Origin: Provencibacterium sp.
Lineage (GTDB): Bacteria > Bacillota > Clostridia > Oscillospirales > Ruminococcaceae
Assembly: GCA_022793895.1 (NCBI GenBank)
Contig: JAAWDS010000031.1
Location: forward strand, 1 to 41,027
Length of the DNA stretch: 41,027 nt
Reading direction: 5' to 3'
Shown here: positions 16,695 through 25,000 of the stretch, one piece after another
How positions within the stretch are numbered: position 1 is the first letter of the stretch
Layout: the number at the start of each line of letters is the position of its first letter
Notes under the pieces: generated by a model
Seen by the model: the letters and a program-made list of their open reading frames with translations, nothing else
What the model was told of the DNA's origin: nothing
Database searches by the model: none
Made by a program: the position numbers and the translations under genes

Positions 16695-18728
16695 GTGGCA
16701 GGAAAGCACTCGGACTCCCGTGCCAGCCGGGAGATGAAACGGAGCCTGAATGGGCGGATATTGAGAAACACAACGCTTAATATCCTAATTTTGGTGGTCA
16801 TATGCTGTATCATTATGGCCCTTTCCTTGCAATCACTCGCCAACAACATACTGTTAGACAGCCTTCAGCCGATGGCCCGGCAGTCGGCTAAGACCGTGGA
16901 GGCCAATATCCATATGCTGGCCGACCGCATGATGAGCATTGCCGGCGATTCCCGAATGCACACGGCGGCCGGCTCGAACGGAGCGGAAGCGTCCCGTCCG
17001 GACCCTGAGGCTACGGCGGAGAGCCGCAGAGCGGTTCTGGAAGAAGCCGCGGAGATCTATGAGCTTTACACCATCGCCCTGTATGACTTAAACGGGCGGC
17101 TGGTACAGGGGATCGACGGCGCGCCGGAAAATCTGGACAGCAGCTTTTTTGCGCTATTGAAGGAAACTGACAATCTGACAATCGATGCCTCCACCATCTT
17201 TCAGGGTAAGCTGGGCGTTACGATAGGGATGCCGGTGAAGGAGAACGGCGAGACCGCCCTTTATGTGATGGGGGCCTATAAATACGACCTGCTCAACGAC
17301 GTAATCAGCAGCATCAACCTGGGCAGAAGCGGCATGGCCTATATGGTTAACCGGGAGGGGATCGTTACCGGCCACCCGAACCAATCTCTGGCCCTGAATG
17401 AAAGCTCGCTGGTTCAGCTCAGCGGCGGCAATGGGGATGCGGTGGAACGGGTCACCACCGGAGAAACGGGGGCGGCAGAATTTCCGATCGGCGGGGAAAA
17501 GATGCTGGTGGCGTTTTCCCCCATTCGAGGAACCCAGTGGTCGTTGGTCATCCAGATCCCCAAGTCGGATTACAGCCATTTTATTAACGGGGCCATGCTG
17601 ATATCCATCCTGGCCACCCTGGCGGGCTTAATGATCTCCGTGCTGCTGATCCTGCGGTTTGCCCGTTCCATCTCCCACCCGGTAAAGTGCGTCACGGACC
17701 GGATGGTAGCCCTCTCCAACGGGGATTTGCACACCGATGTGCTTCCTGTCGGCACCGGAGACGAGCTGGAGGTCATGACGCAGACGCTGGATGCCACGCT
17801 GGAAAGCGTGAACCGGTACATATCCGATATTCAGCGGGTATTGACCCATGTTGCGGACGGCGATCTGCGTACCGGGCCCCAGGTGGACTACAAGGGTGAT
17901 TTTGTGTTGATTCGCGGCAGCCTGCAAACCATTACACAGTCGATGAACGAAACGCTCCTCGGCTTCCGCGCCGCCGCAGACCGGCTCACCGCAATGGCGG
18001 ATCAGCTGAACGGGCAGTCCGCGCAGCTGCACCAAGCGTCCCTCGAACAGAACCAGTCTACAGAAGAGCTGGTCCACGAGCTGACCCATGTGAAAGAGCG
18101 TCTGGCCGATGTCACGCAGAGCAGCGATCAGACCCGCTCCCAGACGGAGGAGATTACCCGGCGCGTTCAAAGCGCGAATGAACAGATGACTTCTCTATCC
18201 GCCGCCATGGACAACATCAGCGCCAACGCGCAGCAGATTACAAAAATCGCAAAGGACATTGAGGACATTGCGTTCCAAACCAATATTTTGTCTCTCAACG
18301 CCTCTGTCGAGGCGGCCCGTGCCGGAGCCGTCGGAAAAGGCTTTGCGGTTGTAGCCAACGAGGTAAAGCAATTAGCCGCCAAAAGCGCTGAGGCTGCGCA
18401 GAGCGCTACGAAAATGGTCGATAACACCAAAGCGATCATCCAGACCGGTGTGGCGCTGACCGCAGATACCGCCGGTTCTCTCCGCGCGATTTTTGATGTT
18501 TCCTCAGAGATCGGCACCCTTTCGGATCAGCTGGCGAAGGCGGTGCAGGGACAGGAGACCGCGCTGGCCATAATGGAAGAGCGGATTACCACCATTTCCA
18601 CTATCGCAGACCGCAATCTGCAAAATGCGGGAGAGACGGAACAATCCAGCGGATCGTTGGAGAAGGAAGCCGAAGCGCTCCAGTCCCAAGTGAAAAAATT
18701 TATTTTGAAGGAGAAGTGCAGCGGATGA
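16695..18728 (+). CDS. Methyl-accepting chemotaxis protein with Cache-like sensor
   Basis: The 677-residue protein is a membrane chemoreceptor. A first membrane segment (about residues 27-50) is followed by a dCache-like extracellular sensor to about 294. The second membrane segment lies near 297-319, then a HAMP linker and a long helical signalling domain. The hairpin tip, around residues 523-560, reads IAFQTNILSLNASVEAARAG and then KGFAVVANEV, which is the CheA/CheW-contact signature. I choose GTG 16695 because AAAAGGAG lies ten bases upstream; the longer TTG frame lacks a ribosome site. The stop overlaps the next gene's ATG (ATGA), so the two are translationally coupled. No CheA, CheW or flagellar gene is nearby. 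Ligand unknown; redox sensing is a guess from the neighbour. Confidence 0.95.
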   Translation: MAGKHSDSRASREMKRSLNGRILRNTTLNILILVVICCIIMALSLQSLANNILLDSLQPMARQSAKTVEANIHMLADRMMSIAGDSRMHTAAGSNGAEASRPDPEATAESRRAVLEEAAEIYELYTIALYDLNGRLVQGIDGAPENLDSSFFALLKETDNLTIDASTIFQGKLGVTIGMPVKENGETALYVMGAYKYDLLNDVISSINLGRSGMAYMVNREGIVTGHPNQSLALNESSLVQLSGGNGDAVERVTTGETGAAEFPIGGEKMLVAFSPIRGTQWSLVIQIPKSDYSHFINGAMLISILATLAGLMISVLLILRFARSISHPVKCVTDRMVALSNGDLHTDVLPVGTGDELEVMTQTLDATLESVNRYISDIQRVLTHVADGDLRTGPQVDYKGDFVLIRGSLQTITQSMNETLLGFRAAADRLTAMADQLNGQSAQLHQASLEQNQSTEELVHELTHVKERLADVTQSSDQTRSQTEEITRRVQSANEQMTSLSAAMDNISANAQQITKIAKDIEDIAFQTNILSLNASVEAARAGAVGKGFAVVANEVKQLAAKSAEAAQSATKMVDNTKAIIQTGVALTADTAGSLRAIFDVSSEIGTLSDQLAKAVQGQETALAIMEERITTISTIADRNLQNAGETEQSSGSLEKEAEALQSQVKKFILKEKCSG

Positions 18729-19165
18729 AACGGATTTTTGCCATATTCTTAAGCCTGCTGCTGGCGCTGCCGCTGACAGCCTGCCAAAATCAGCCGGAGC
18801 TTCAGGACGGGTATTATACCGCCCAAGCATCCGAATTCAGCCATGGCTGGAAGGAATACATCACCATTTTGGTGAAAGGCGGAAGCATTATCTCCGTAGA
18901 ATACAATGCGGAGAATGCCAGCGGATTTATCAAGAGCTGGGATAACGCGTATATGCAGAACATGCTCCATGACCAGGGCACTTACCCCAACGAGTATACC
19001 CGTTCTTATGCAAACCAGCTTCTGGAAGGACAGGGCGAGGACGGGATCGACGCCATTGCAGGCGCGACCTCCTCTCATGGATCGTTTCAAATACTGGCCC
19101 AGGCTGTTTTAGAACAGGCGCGCAAGGGAGATTCCAGTATTGTGCTCGTAGACACAGCCCACTAA
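18725..19165 (+). CDS. FMN-binding-domain lipoprotein
   Basis: The 146-residue protein has a lipoprotein signal peptide ending LPLTAC, with Cys20 the lipidated residue, so it is anchored outside the membrane. One FMN-binding domain follows, with DGYYTAQASEF at its start and the motif DAIAGATSS near the end. That matches the Asp-x-x-x-Gly-Ala-Thr-x-Ser/Thr site where ApbE-type flavin transferases attach FMN to a Thr/Ser. Single- or double-domain proteins of this kind carry electrons outside the membrane, for example in RnfG, NqrC and Listeria PplA. The ATG overlaps the MCP stop (ATGA), with AAGGAGAAG upstream. ApbE is not in the window. A terminator lies at 19310. Its pairing with a chemoreceptor suggests redox-linked signalling, as an inference. 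Confidence 0.88.
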   Translation: MKRIFAIFLSLLLALPLTACQNQPELQDGYYTAQASEFSHGWKEYITILVKGGSIISVEYNAENASGFIKSWDNAYMQNMLHDQGTYPNEYTRSYANQLLEGQGEDGIDAIAGATSSHGSFQILAQAVLEQARKGDSSIVLVDTAH

Positions 19166-19309
19166 GGGCAAAAGGGCGTTTCGCAAGCGGGAAGGGATAT
19201 AAAAAGGGCCTCCCATTATATTCGCCTTCCGCAGTATTCCGAATCCGCTTGCCCGCTATGGAAGCAGCGCAGGCAGTCCGGATAAGGATTCATGGATTAA
19301 CATATAGAG

Positions 19310-19353
19310 AATGCAGGCCGTCTGCTGCGATTTTGCAGACGGCCTGCATTTTT
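19310..19353. terminator. Terminator after the flavolipoprotein gene
   Basis: ATGCAGGCCGTCTGC (19311-19325) pairs perfectly with 19335-19349 around a nine-base loop, followed by TTTT on the plus strand. It lies 145 bases past the lipoprotein stop. The gap 19166-19309 holds no gene. Confidence 0.8.
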
Positions 19354-19479
19354 GAAATTCAGCCTTCCTTTTCTCACAGCGCGGGAAAGCCCGCCGGCTT
19401 CCTCCGCCAGCTTCAGGAAATAATCCTTCAGCCGTTCAGGCTGATAATCCTTTTCTCCCAGGTAAGCCGGTAAATACTT
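19354..19479 (-). pseudogene. Possible C-terminal gene remnant
   Basis: Directly after the GNAT gene on the minus strand, one frame is open from a stop at 19480-19482 down to 19297. Its first 41 codons read like real protein (starting KYLPAYLGEKDYQPERLKDY, then FLKLAEEAGG), rich in Lys/Glu/Leu as in an amphipathic helix. There is no start codon or ribosome site. The part below 19354 is the terminator stem. It may be the tail of a lost gene, or chance; the family is not recognised. Confidence 0.35.
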
Positions 19480-19495
19480 TTAAAGCGGCGGCTGT

Positions 19496-20020
19496 TCAGC
19501 CCAACGGTTTTGACAGGTACAAAACCAGATCGTCATCGTTACAGCAGCCGGCATATTGCGGACACACGCTGTCCCTGTACCAAACGCCGGTACCATCCGG
19601 AATATATCCGCGTTTGATATACATTCTTTGGGCGCTTCCGTATCCGCTATGCAGACCGACTCCGAGGTAAACAACCTTCGAATAGGCCGCCGCTATTTTT
19701 TCAGCCGCGTCCATCAGCTTACTGCCGATCCCCTTTCTGCGGTATTTCTCCAGCACGCCGAAATCGACGATTTCCGCATATCCCCGGCGGGCAAAGGCCC
19801 CCCATTCTGAGTGGGGATAGACGTTGATATAGCCTGCAACCTCCCCTTCATATTCCGCAACGATCGCGACCGCCTTTCCCTGAGCCTGATGCTGCAATCT
19901 CATTTCATATTTTTCGATCGTTTGGTCCCATCCTTGGGCCCTCTCCCCCTCTGTAATCCTTTGGGCATCGCTCTGCGCCATATCCCGTATCAACACGCTG
20001 TTATCCCTGTAGTAAACCAT
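19496..20020 (-). CDS. GNAT family N-acetyltransferase
   Basis: The 174-residue protein is a GCN5-type acyltransferase using acetyl-CoA. The CoA-binding motif A is clear as FGVLEKYRRKGIGSKLMDAA around residues 90-110. AVAIVAEYEGEVAGYINVY precedes it, as the usual strand pair, and AQRMYIKRGYIPDG provides motif B. Length and layout fit a small-molecule or protein acetyltransferase, but the substrate is not predictable. The ATG at 20020 has GGAGG seven bases upstream. It is monocistronic behind a near-consensus promoter (20066-20094). A possible gene remnant lies past its 3' end. Cytoplasmic. Confidence 0.9.
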   Translation of the reverse strand: MVYYRDNSVLIRDMAQSDAQRITEGERAQGWDQTIEKYEMRLQHQAQGKAVAIVAEYEGEVAGYINVYPHSEWGAFARRGYAEIVDFGVLEKYRRKGIGSKLMDAAEKIAAAYSKVVYLGVGLHSGYGSAQRMYIKRGYIPDGTGVWYRDSVCPQYAGCCNDDDLVLYLSKPLG

Positions 20021-20065
20021 GTTTTCGCCTCCGCAAATCCCCGTTCTCCGCCTTGTCTAAAAATA

Positions 20066-20094
20066 AGTATAGCATACCGGCGGCAAATTGTCCA
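20066..20094 (-). promoter_or_regulatory. Promoter of the GNAT gene
   Basis: On the minus strand TGGACA (20089-20094) and TATACT (20066-20071) are 17 bases apart, with TGC before the -10 (extended -10). The transcript would start about 40 bases before the ATG. Confidence 0.65.
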
Positions 20095-20150
20095 TTTCTC
20101 CCCCTTATAGAAGGATCTATTTAGGCGCGCCTCTCCATAAAGATCTCCTT

Positions 20151-20774
20151 TTAAGCCCAAGTCCCGGCAAATACCGCCAGGGCAAGCAGGATGAAAACCG
20201 ATCCAAATACCGGATCGATCCACCGGGCGATTTTCTCTCCCCACCGCTTCCTGCCCGCACAGACCGCGCCGGAAAGGGCGGCCCACCAAAGGCCGGTACC
20301 GGCCAAGACCCCGCCCACAAGCGGTAAGCCCTGGCAGAGCTTCAGCTGTCCCGGAATGCCAAACCAGGAAAAAGCGAACAAAAAGGTAAGCATGGCAGCC
20401 GGGTTGGTGATGCCGACCGCAAAGGAGGACCAAAACATCCGGGCTCCTCGGACGGGAGGCGCAGAGGCAGCGCCGGATCCCCTCCTTCCCAGCAGCAGCC
20501 GAAGCCCCATCGATAGAATCAGCACGCCGCCCAGCAACCGCAGTTCTCTTTGACGCTCCAGCAAAAAACCGGAAACAAAGCTGAATCCCAAGGCTCCGGC
20601 GCAGGCATAGAGTCCATCGGCAAAGGAGGAGCCCAGCCCGGTTATCAAACCGGCGGAAAAACCGCCGTGAAAGGTGCGCTGCACGGCCATTGCCCCGACC
20701 GCGCCCACCGGCAGGCCGAACAGCAGCCCGATCAGCAGCCCCCGCAGCAAGTAGCAGCCTTCGATGTTGTCCAT
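20151..20774 (-). CDS. LysE/RhtB-type amino-acid exporter family protein
   Basis: The 207-residue, very hydrophobic protein has about six membrane segments. The family signature lies in the first third (LLRGLLIGLLFGLPVGAVGA and then GLITGLGSSFADGLYA). A second glycine-rich membrane half contains SFAVGITNPAAMLTFLFAFS, whose ITNPAA string is typical of LysE/RhtB proteins. They export amino acids or related small molecules. The start is unsure: ATG 20774 has AAAGGGG touching it, whereas a TTG shortly downstream (at LLRGLL) has GAAGG at normal spacing and would match family N-termini better. A strong terminator for the upstream gene lies just ahead (20788-20832). It may rely on read-through or on a promoter that I cannot see. 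Substrate unknown. Confidence 0.82.
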   Translation of the reverse strand: MDNIEGCYLLRGLLIGLLFGLPVGAVGAMAVQRTFHGGFSAGLITGLGSSFADGLYACAGALGFSFVSGFLLERQRELRLLGGVLILSMGLRLLLGRRGSGAASAPPVRGARMFWSSFAVGITNPAAMLTFLFAFSWFGIPGQLKLCQGLPLVGGVLAGTGLWWAALSGAVCAGRKRWGEKIARWIDPVFGSVFILLALAVFAGTWA

Positions 20775-20787
20775 CCCCTTTCTTTCT

Positions 20788-20832
20788 AAAGCGCCGTCCA
20801 CCGCCCCGGCTTGGCGGTGGACGGCGCTTTTT
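20788..20832 (-). terminator. Strong terminator after the 78-residue gene
   Basis: AAAGCGCCGTCCACCGCC (20788-20805) pairs exactly with 20813-20830 around a seven-base loop. On the minus strand the stem is followed by TTT. It overlaps the stop of the small gene and probably closes the whole 27548-20831 cluster. Confidence 0.8.
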
Positions 20833-21067
20833 AAGACTGTGAGCTCTGTTTTTGCAGCATAAAGACCAGATAATCCAGACAGTCGATTCGCCTTTGCTCC
20901 CGGTGCAAGCCGTTCAGCAAAACCCGCCGGTGTTTTTTCAGCAGCCGGAGGATCTCCTGGTCTCTCCCGTTTTCCAGGTACTTCAGCAGGGTGGCGATAG
21001 CCGCATCGTCACAGCCTGCGTCCTTCAAATTTTGAATCAAATCCTCCCGCGAACGATACCCCTCCAT
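20831..21067 (-). CDS. Small helical protein of unknown function
   Basis: The 78-residue protein is not assigned to a family. It is charged and predicted by eye to be all-helical, with segments around residues 6-16, 20-32, 35-58 and 60-75. The last part, HREQRRIDCLDYLVF, resembles the C-terminal dimerisation helix of MerR-type regulators, but no DNA-binding half is present. Cys19 and Cys63 are the only cysteines. A good ribosome site (GAGGAGGGG, eight bases before ATG 21067) supports translation. It follows the cyclophilin-like lipoprotein by 39 bases, so the two are likely co-transcribed, and it is closed by a strong terminator. It may be an accessory or regulatory protein; this is a guess. 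Confidence 0.7.
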   Translation of the reverse strand: MEGYRSREDLIQNLKDAGCDDAAIATLLKYLENGRDQEILRLLKKHRRVLLNGLHREQRRIDCLDYLVFMLQKQSSQS

Positions 21068-21106
21068 TATGGATTCCCCTCCTCTTCATAAGGCCCCGCG
21101 CAGCCG

Positions 21107-21799
21107 CTATTCGCCTGGGCTGATGAACACCAGCTTGTTGCCCCAGCCCTCCAGCACCGGATTTTCCACCACAGCGGCAACAAATTCATCGGTATTATCG
21201 AAGTACCCCACCGGGGTATATTCGCCGGAAACCTCAGCCTCATGGAAGAAAAGAAGGATGCGATTGGGCTCCGAATAGTAGACCGTCCCGGCGGCCTCAC
21301 TGGTAACGCTTTCCGTATTGGAAGGAATCTCATACCGGTTGGGAATGTCGTAATACTGCATCACTTCCCAGTTTTCGTAGTCGTCGTAGTGGTAGATGGG
21401 GAGCTGCCACCCGGCCGTGCCCACATGATGGGCGATAGCCTCGGCGGTGCTGTTGTTATAGAGGTATAAGGGGAAGGAGGTTCCCCCGTTCCCGAAGCGG
21501 ACGCTGAGGACCGCAGCAGATTCGCCCCCCTCTGCGCCTTCGGTCTCTTCGCCGGAAGCTGTGCTTTCTGCCGGAGAACCGCTCTCCTCTGGGGCGGAAT
21601 CCCCCTCCTCTTTGCCGCCATTCTCCCCATCGGAGGCGATAGAGCTCTCAAGCTGGGAGACGGAAGCCGAAGAACCGGCGCTGCCGCTTTCTGAGGAAGC
21701 TCCTCCCCCGTTCCGGCTGCAACCAGCGAAGGCTGCAAGCATTAAAGTGAGAGTCAAAAAGAGGGCCGCCCTCTTCATCCAGTTAAAACTCTGTTTCAT
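21107..21799 (-). CDS. Cyclophilin-like-fold lipoprotein
   Basis: The 230-residue protein starts at ATG 21799 (MKQSFNWMKRA) with GGAAAGGA nine bases upstream. A lipoprotein signal peptide ends in AAFAGC, with Cys27 lipidated. A Ser/Gly/Glu-rich linker follows to about residue 105. The C-terminal domain (about 105-230) resembles the Cyclophil_like2/TM1367 fold: VRFGNGGTSFPLYLYNNSTA, TVYYSEPNRILLFFHEAEVS and TPVGYFDN are typical. The fold is shared with cyclophilins, but isomerase activity has not been shown for this group. It follows the ABC permease by 88 bases and may have a partly separate promoter. Role unknown; it may bind a small ligand or act as a partner of the exporter. Confidence 0.75.
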   Translation of the reverse strand: MKQSFNWMKRAALFLTLTLMLAAFAGCSRNGGGASSESGSAGSSASVSQLESSIASDGENGGKEEGDSAPEESGSPAESTASGEETEGAEGGESAAVLSVRFGNGGTSFPLYLYNNSTAEAIAHHVGTAGWQLPIYHYDDYENWEVMQYYDIPNRYEIPSNTESVTSEAAGTVYYSEPNRILLFFHEAEVSGEYTPVGYFDNTDEFVAAVVENPVLEGWGNKLVFISPGE

Positions 21800-21844
21800 C
21801 GTGATCGTTCCTTTCCTTTGGGATAGGGTCCTTCTCTGTATCCC

Positions 21845-21850
21845 ATTATA
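21845..21850 (-). promoter_or_regulatory. Possible -10 box ahead of the cyclophilin-like lipoprotein
   Basis: A perfect TATAAT on the minus strand lies in an AT-rich gap between permease and lipoprotein genes, about 45 bases before the ATG. No good -35 box is placed 16-18 bases upstream, so this is weak. Confidence 0.25.
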
Positions 21851-21887
21851 AGACAGTAAATAGTTATCCATAGTAAATAAGCATACA

Positions 21888-24233
21888 TTATCCGTCAGCC
21901 GCCAGCATGGTCATTCGGATTTTGGCAATCCTTCCGGCAGAGAGCCAGCCGGAAACGAGGAACAGCAGGGTAATCGCCGCACCGGGGAAGAGCGCCGCCC
22001 CCAGCCCTGGGGCCGATGCAAAGCTGCTGATACCCGCCCGCCTCATCACTGCTGAAACCAGAGGGTCGGTAAGCGCTGCCGCCAGAGCGGTCCCGACTAA
22101 GGAACCGGCCGCGGCCGTTATTCCAAAGCGCAGGGCGAAGGTAAGCCGCAGTCTCCCCGAAGCAAAGCCCAAGGCCCGGTAAATAGCCAGATCCCGCCGT
22201 TCCGCCGCCAGCAGTTTGCCGCTGGTCAGAGCGGTGACAACCAGGATAAACAGAGCCGCCGTCCCGTAAAGAAAGACGGTAAGGGCCCGCATAGCGGCAA
22301 TGATCCCCCATAGCCCCGGCCAGGTGTTCTCATGGACATGAACATCCCCGCCATAGACAGATTTCAACGCCCCGGCAATTTCTTCTTTTCGGGCAGGATC
22401 CGCTAAAAAATAATGCCAGCACCAGAGGCTGGGATGGTCGGATCCAATGCGTACATACCCTTCCCGGTTCATGCCGATGGTGGCCCCCATCTCGTTGGCG
22501 CAGGAGTAGATGCCGCAAACGGTAAAAGCTCCGCTGCCCCGGTCGGCCCCCACCGTGAGACTGTCCCCAACGCCCACGCCGAAATCCGCCGCCATAAACT
22601 CGGTGATGACGATCTCCTCCTCCCCCGTGCAGGGGCGGCCTTCTAAAAGATGGAACCGCTCCGGATCGGTAATGACGTTGGCCGTGTGATCCACCCCGTT
22701 CACCGTCACCCCAGGCATCGCCAGCCGGTACACGCCAGTAATTTCAGAATATTGGCGGATGGTCTCCTCGAACTGCTCCGGAGTCAGCACCCCGAAGGAC
22801 TGTACGCCGATGTCGTGATCGGCGGGATTGAAGGCGTCCATCATCCCCTTGCCGTCGGGGCCCAGCCAGGCATCCATCCGTCCCACCAGGGAGGCGAAGA
22901 ACACCAGCAGCACCGCTACCAAACAAGCCCCCCGATACTGCCCCCGCCCGGCCCTCCACTGCCGCAAAGCTAAACTCCCGCCGAGCCAGCTCGCTGAGAG
23001 GGCGGGCAAGCTCCCGGCTGAAACCCTTCCTCCGGCCGCTTCGCCTCGAACAGCCCCCATGGGCGTGACCCGGCGCAGCTTTCCCAGCTTCCAAAAAAGG
23101 AAAGCGGCGAGAACCGCCAGCAGCAGAGCGAAAACCGGTAAGCAGAGCCTCAGCGGCAGGCCCGCCGGAACCAGGAAGCCGGTGGTGGTGAGGGTCCTCT
23201 CCCCGGCAAGCCGGCTGACCGGGGGCGCGAACAGCAGGCCCAGCGTCATCCCCGGCAGGATCGCCGCCAGATATTGGACGAGCTGAACCGCCCGTAAGCT
23301 CCCGTCCGTCAGCCCCAACGTCTTGAGAATCGCCAGGTTCGCAAAATCCTCCTGGATGCCGCTCTGGATCTGATGTCCCAGCGCCGTCATCGCGGCCAGC
23401 AGCAGAACGGCGGCAAAGGCCAGCAGGAAACCCCCGAAGGCGTTTTGCAGCGCCAGCATAAAGCCGGAGACGGCCCCGCGGCTGTGAACAAATTCGGTGT
23501 AGCGGGGCAGGGAGGTGGCAGCATTGATTTCGGCTCCCAGATCCGAGGCCGTCCGCCCGTCCCCGGCGGCAAAGAGGTGGAGCATCGCTCCGTCCCTGGC
23601 CAGGGCGTCGATGCCCGCATTCTCTAAAAGCGCCAGGGCCGCCTGACGGCCGTCCTCTGCGATCAGAAAGCCCTTCATCCCAATCATCGAACTGCCCATA
23701 AAGGGGTCCTCATACCATCCCGCAATTTTAAAGGTGAGATTGCGCCCCGACCGGGCGATAGGGAAGGTGATTTCGTCCCCCAGCTCCGCCCCGAACATCG
23801 AGATAAGGGAGGGAGAGACATAAACCGTCCCCGGCTGGATTTCCTCCGGCGGCCCGGTATAGCCGGAGAGATCCCCGGCAAAGAACCGGTAGCGTCTTTC
23901 CTCCGGCCGGTAGAGGATGAGCTGCCCCTCGCTGTCCGACTCCTGGCCGTTTAAACGGTAGTGGGTGAAAATAACCGCCTGTTCCTCCACCCGCTCCACC
24001 GCCGGAAGGTCGGCGATTTCGCCGGAAAGGGTGTCCGGCGCGCCCGAAACCCAGGCGGTCAGATCCCCGAAGCCCGCCCGGTTCAATTCCCCTTCCAGAT
24101 AACGGCCGGCATTGCTCCAAACGCTTAACACCGAGGCCAAGGAGAGGGAGAGGGAAAACATCAGCAGAAAAATCCCCAGAAGGCCGCCCCGGCGCTGCCG
24201 GAGCCCGGCCCATAACAGTATCTGAAACGCCAT
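21888..24233 (-). CDS. FtsX-type ABC transporter permease
   Basis: The 781-residue protein is a MacB/FtsX-family permease. One membrane segment near the N-terminus (LLGIFLLMFSLSLSLASVLS) is followed by a large extracellular domain to about residue 245. A cluster of three membrane segments, a second extracellular domain (about 440-620) and a final three-segment cluster then follow. That is the doubled eight- to ten-segment layout of MacB/LolE-type or antimicrobial-resistance permeases. Such proteins use ATP to move lipids, lipoproteins or peptides rather than to import nutrients. ATG 24233 lies 14 bases after the ATPase stop, with GGGAGGAG just upstream. It works with the ATPase encoded before it. 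Substrate unknown; the Ntn hydrolase and ligase suggest an acylated compound. Confidence 0.87.
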   Translation of the reverse strand: MAFQILLWAGLRQRRGGLLGIFLLMFSLSLSLASVLSVWSNAGRYLEGELNRAGFGDLTAWVSGAPDTLSGEIADLPAVERVEEQAVIFTHYRLNGQESDSEGQLILYRPEERRYRFFAGDLSGYTGPPEEIQPGTVYVSPSLISMFGAELGDEITFPIARSGRNLTFKIAGWYEDPFMGSSMIGMKGFLIAEDGRQAALALLENAGIDALARDGAMLHLFAAGDGRTASDLGAEINAATSLPRYTEFVHSRGAVSGFMLALQNAFGGFLLAFAAVLLLAAMTALGHQIQSGIQEDFANLAILKTLGLTDGSLRAVQLVQYLAAILPGMTLGLLFAPPVSRLAGERTLTTTGFLVPAGLPLRLCLPVFALLLAVLAAFLFWKLGKLRRVTPMGAVRGEAAGGRVSAGSLPALSASWLGGSLALRQWRAGRGQYRGACLVAVLLVFFASLVGRMDAWLGPDGKGMMDAFNPADHDIGVQSFGVLTPEQFEETIRQYSEITGVYRLAMPGVTVNGVDHTANVITDPERFHLLEGRPCTGEEEIVITEFMAADFGVGVGDSLTVGADRGSGAFTVCGIYSCANEMGATIGMNREGYVRIGSDHPSLWCWHYFLADPARKEEIAGALKSVYGGDVHVHENTWPGLWGIIAAMRALTVFLYGTAALFILVVTALTSGKLLAAERRDLAIYRALGFASGRLRLTFALRFGITAAAGSLVGTALAAALTDPLVSAVMRRAGISSFASAPGLGAALFPGAAITLLFLVSGWLSAGRIAKIRMTMLAADG

Positions 24234-24247
24234 AGCTCCTCCCCCCC

Positions 24248-25000
24248 CTACCACCGCAAGGAGGAGAGCCATTCGCCGGTCTGTTCCTCCCGCTCTTTTT
24301 CAGCCGCCTCCTCGTAAGGGGGCAGCGTGCATTCATCCAAAATCCTTCCATCCTCCAGGTAAAGGATGCGGTTTCCCCGGATAGCCGCGCCCAGATCGTG
24401 CGTCACCATGAGAACCGTCTGCCCATTTTGGTGCAGACCGGTGAGCCGGTTCAGCACCTCCCGGCTGCTCCGGCGGTTGAGAGCCCCGGTGGGTTCGTCG
24501 GCAAAGAGGATACCCGGCAGGCCGATGATAGCTCTGGCAATGGCCGCCCGCTGGGCTTCGCCTCCCGAAACCTGGGAGGGGAACCGGTCCTTGGCCCCCT
24601 CAATCCCCATCTGCCGGAGAAGCCGCTCCGCCCGCTCCCGAACGGCCTTTCCCGGCTCCTTTCCGGCCAAATATCCCGCCACCGCGATGTTTTCGAAGAG
24701 GGTCAGGCAGCTGGCCAGATGGGGCTGCTGAAAAACGAAGCCGAACTCCTTGGCCCGGAGAGACGCCCGCTTCTTATCAGAGAGACCGGCGATGGACTGT
24801 CCCCGGTAGCGCACCGTCCCGCCGGTGATGCTGTCCATCCCGCTGAACGCATAGAGCAAAGTGGACTTCCCCGCCCCGGAGGGGCCCATGATGACGGTGA
24901 AATCCCCTTCATAAATGGAGAGATCCACCGATTGGAGCAGCTCCCCGCCCCCAGGGAAGGACTTTTGAAGCGCCGTCCCCTCTAAAACCGCCTGCCTCAT
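24248..25000 (-). CDS. ABC transporter ATP-binding protein (MacB/LolD type)
   Basis: The 250-residue ATPase has Walker A GPSGAGKSTLL, a Q loop in FGFVFQQPHL, the signature SGGEAQRAAIARAI, Walker B ILFADEPTGAL and the H loop MVTHD. The DEPTGAL(D/N) string and the short length point to the LolD/MacB/FtsE branch, which pairs with FtsX-type permeases such as the next gene. Its ATG overlaps the ligase stop (ATGA), which implies translational coupling to the adenylating enzyme. The longer frame adds only three residues. Cytoplasmic face of the membrane. Confidence 0.95.
   Translation of the reverse strand: MRQAVLEGTALQKSFPGGGELLQSVDLSIYEGDFTVIMGPSGAGKSTLLYAFSGMDSITGGTVRYRGQSIAGLSDKKRASLRAKEFGFVFQQPHLASCLTLFENIAVAGYLAGKEPGKAVRERAERLLRQMGIEGAKDRFPSQVSGGEAQRAAIARAIIGLPGILFADEPTGALNRRSSREVLNRLTGLHQNGQTVLMVTHDLGAAIRGNRILYLEDGRILDECTLPPYEEAAEKEREEQTGEWLSSLRW

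Noticed and set aside
18260-18380. Ala in place of Glu at the MCP tip (ARAGA rather than ARAGE)
   Set aside because: This substitution is common in clostridial chemoreceptors, so it is not evidence of an altered function.
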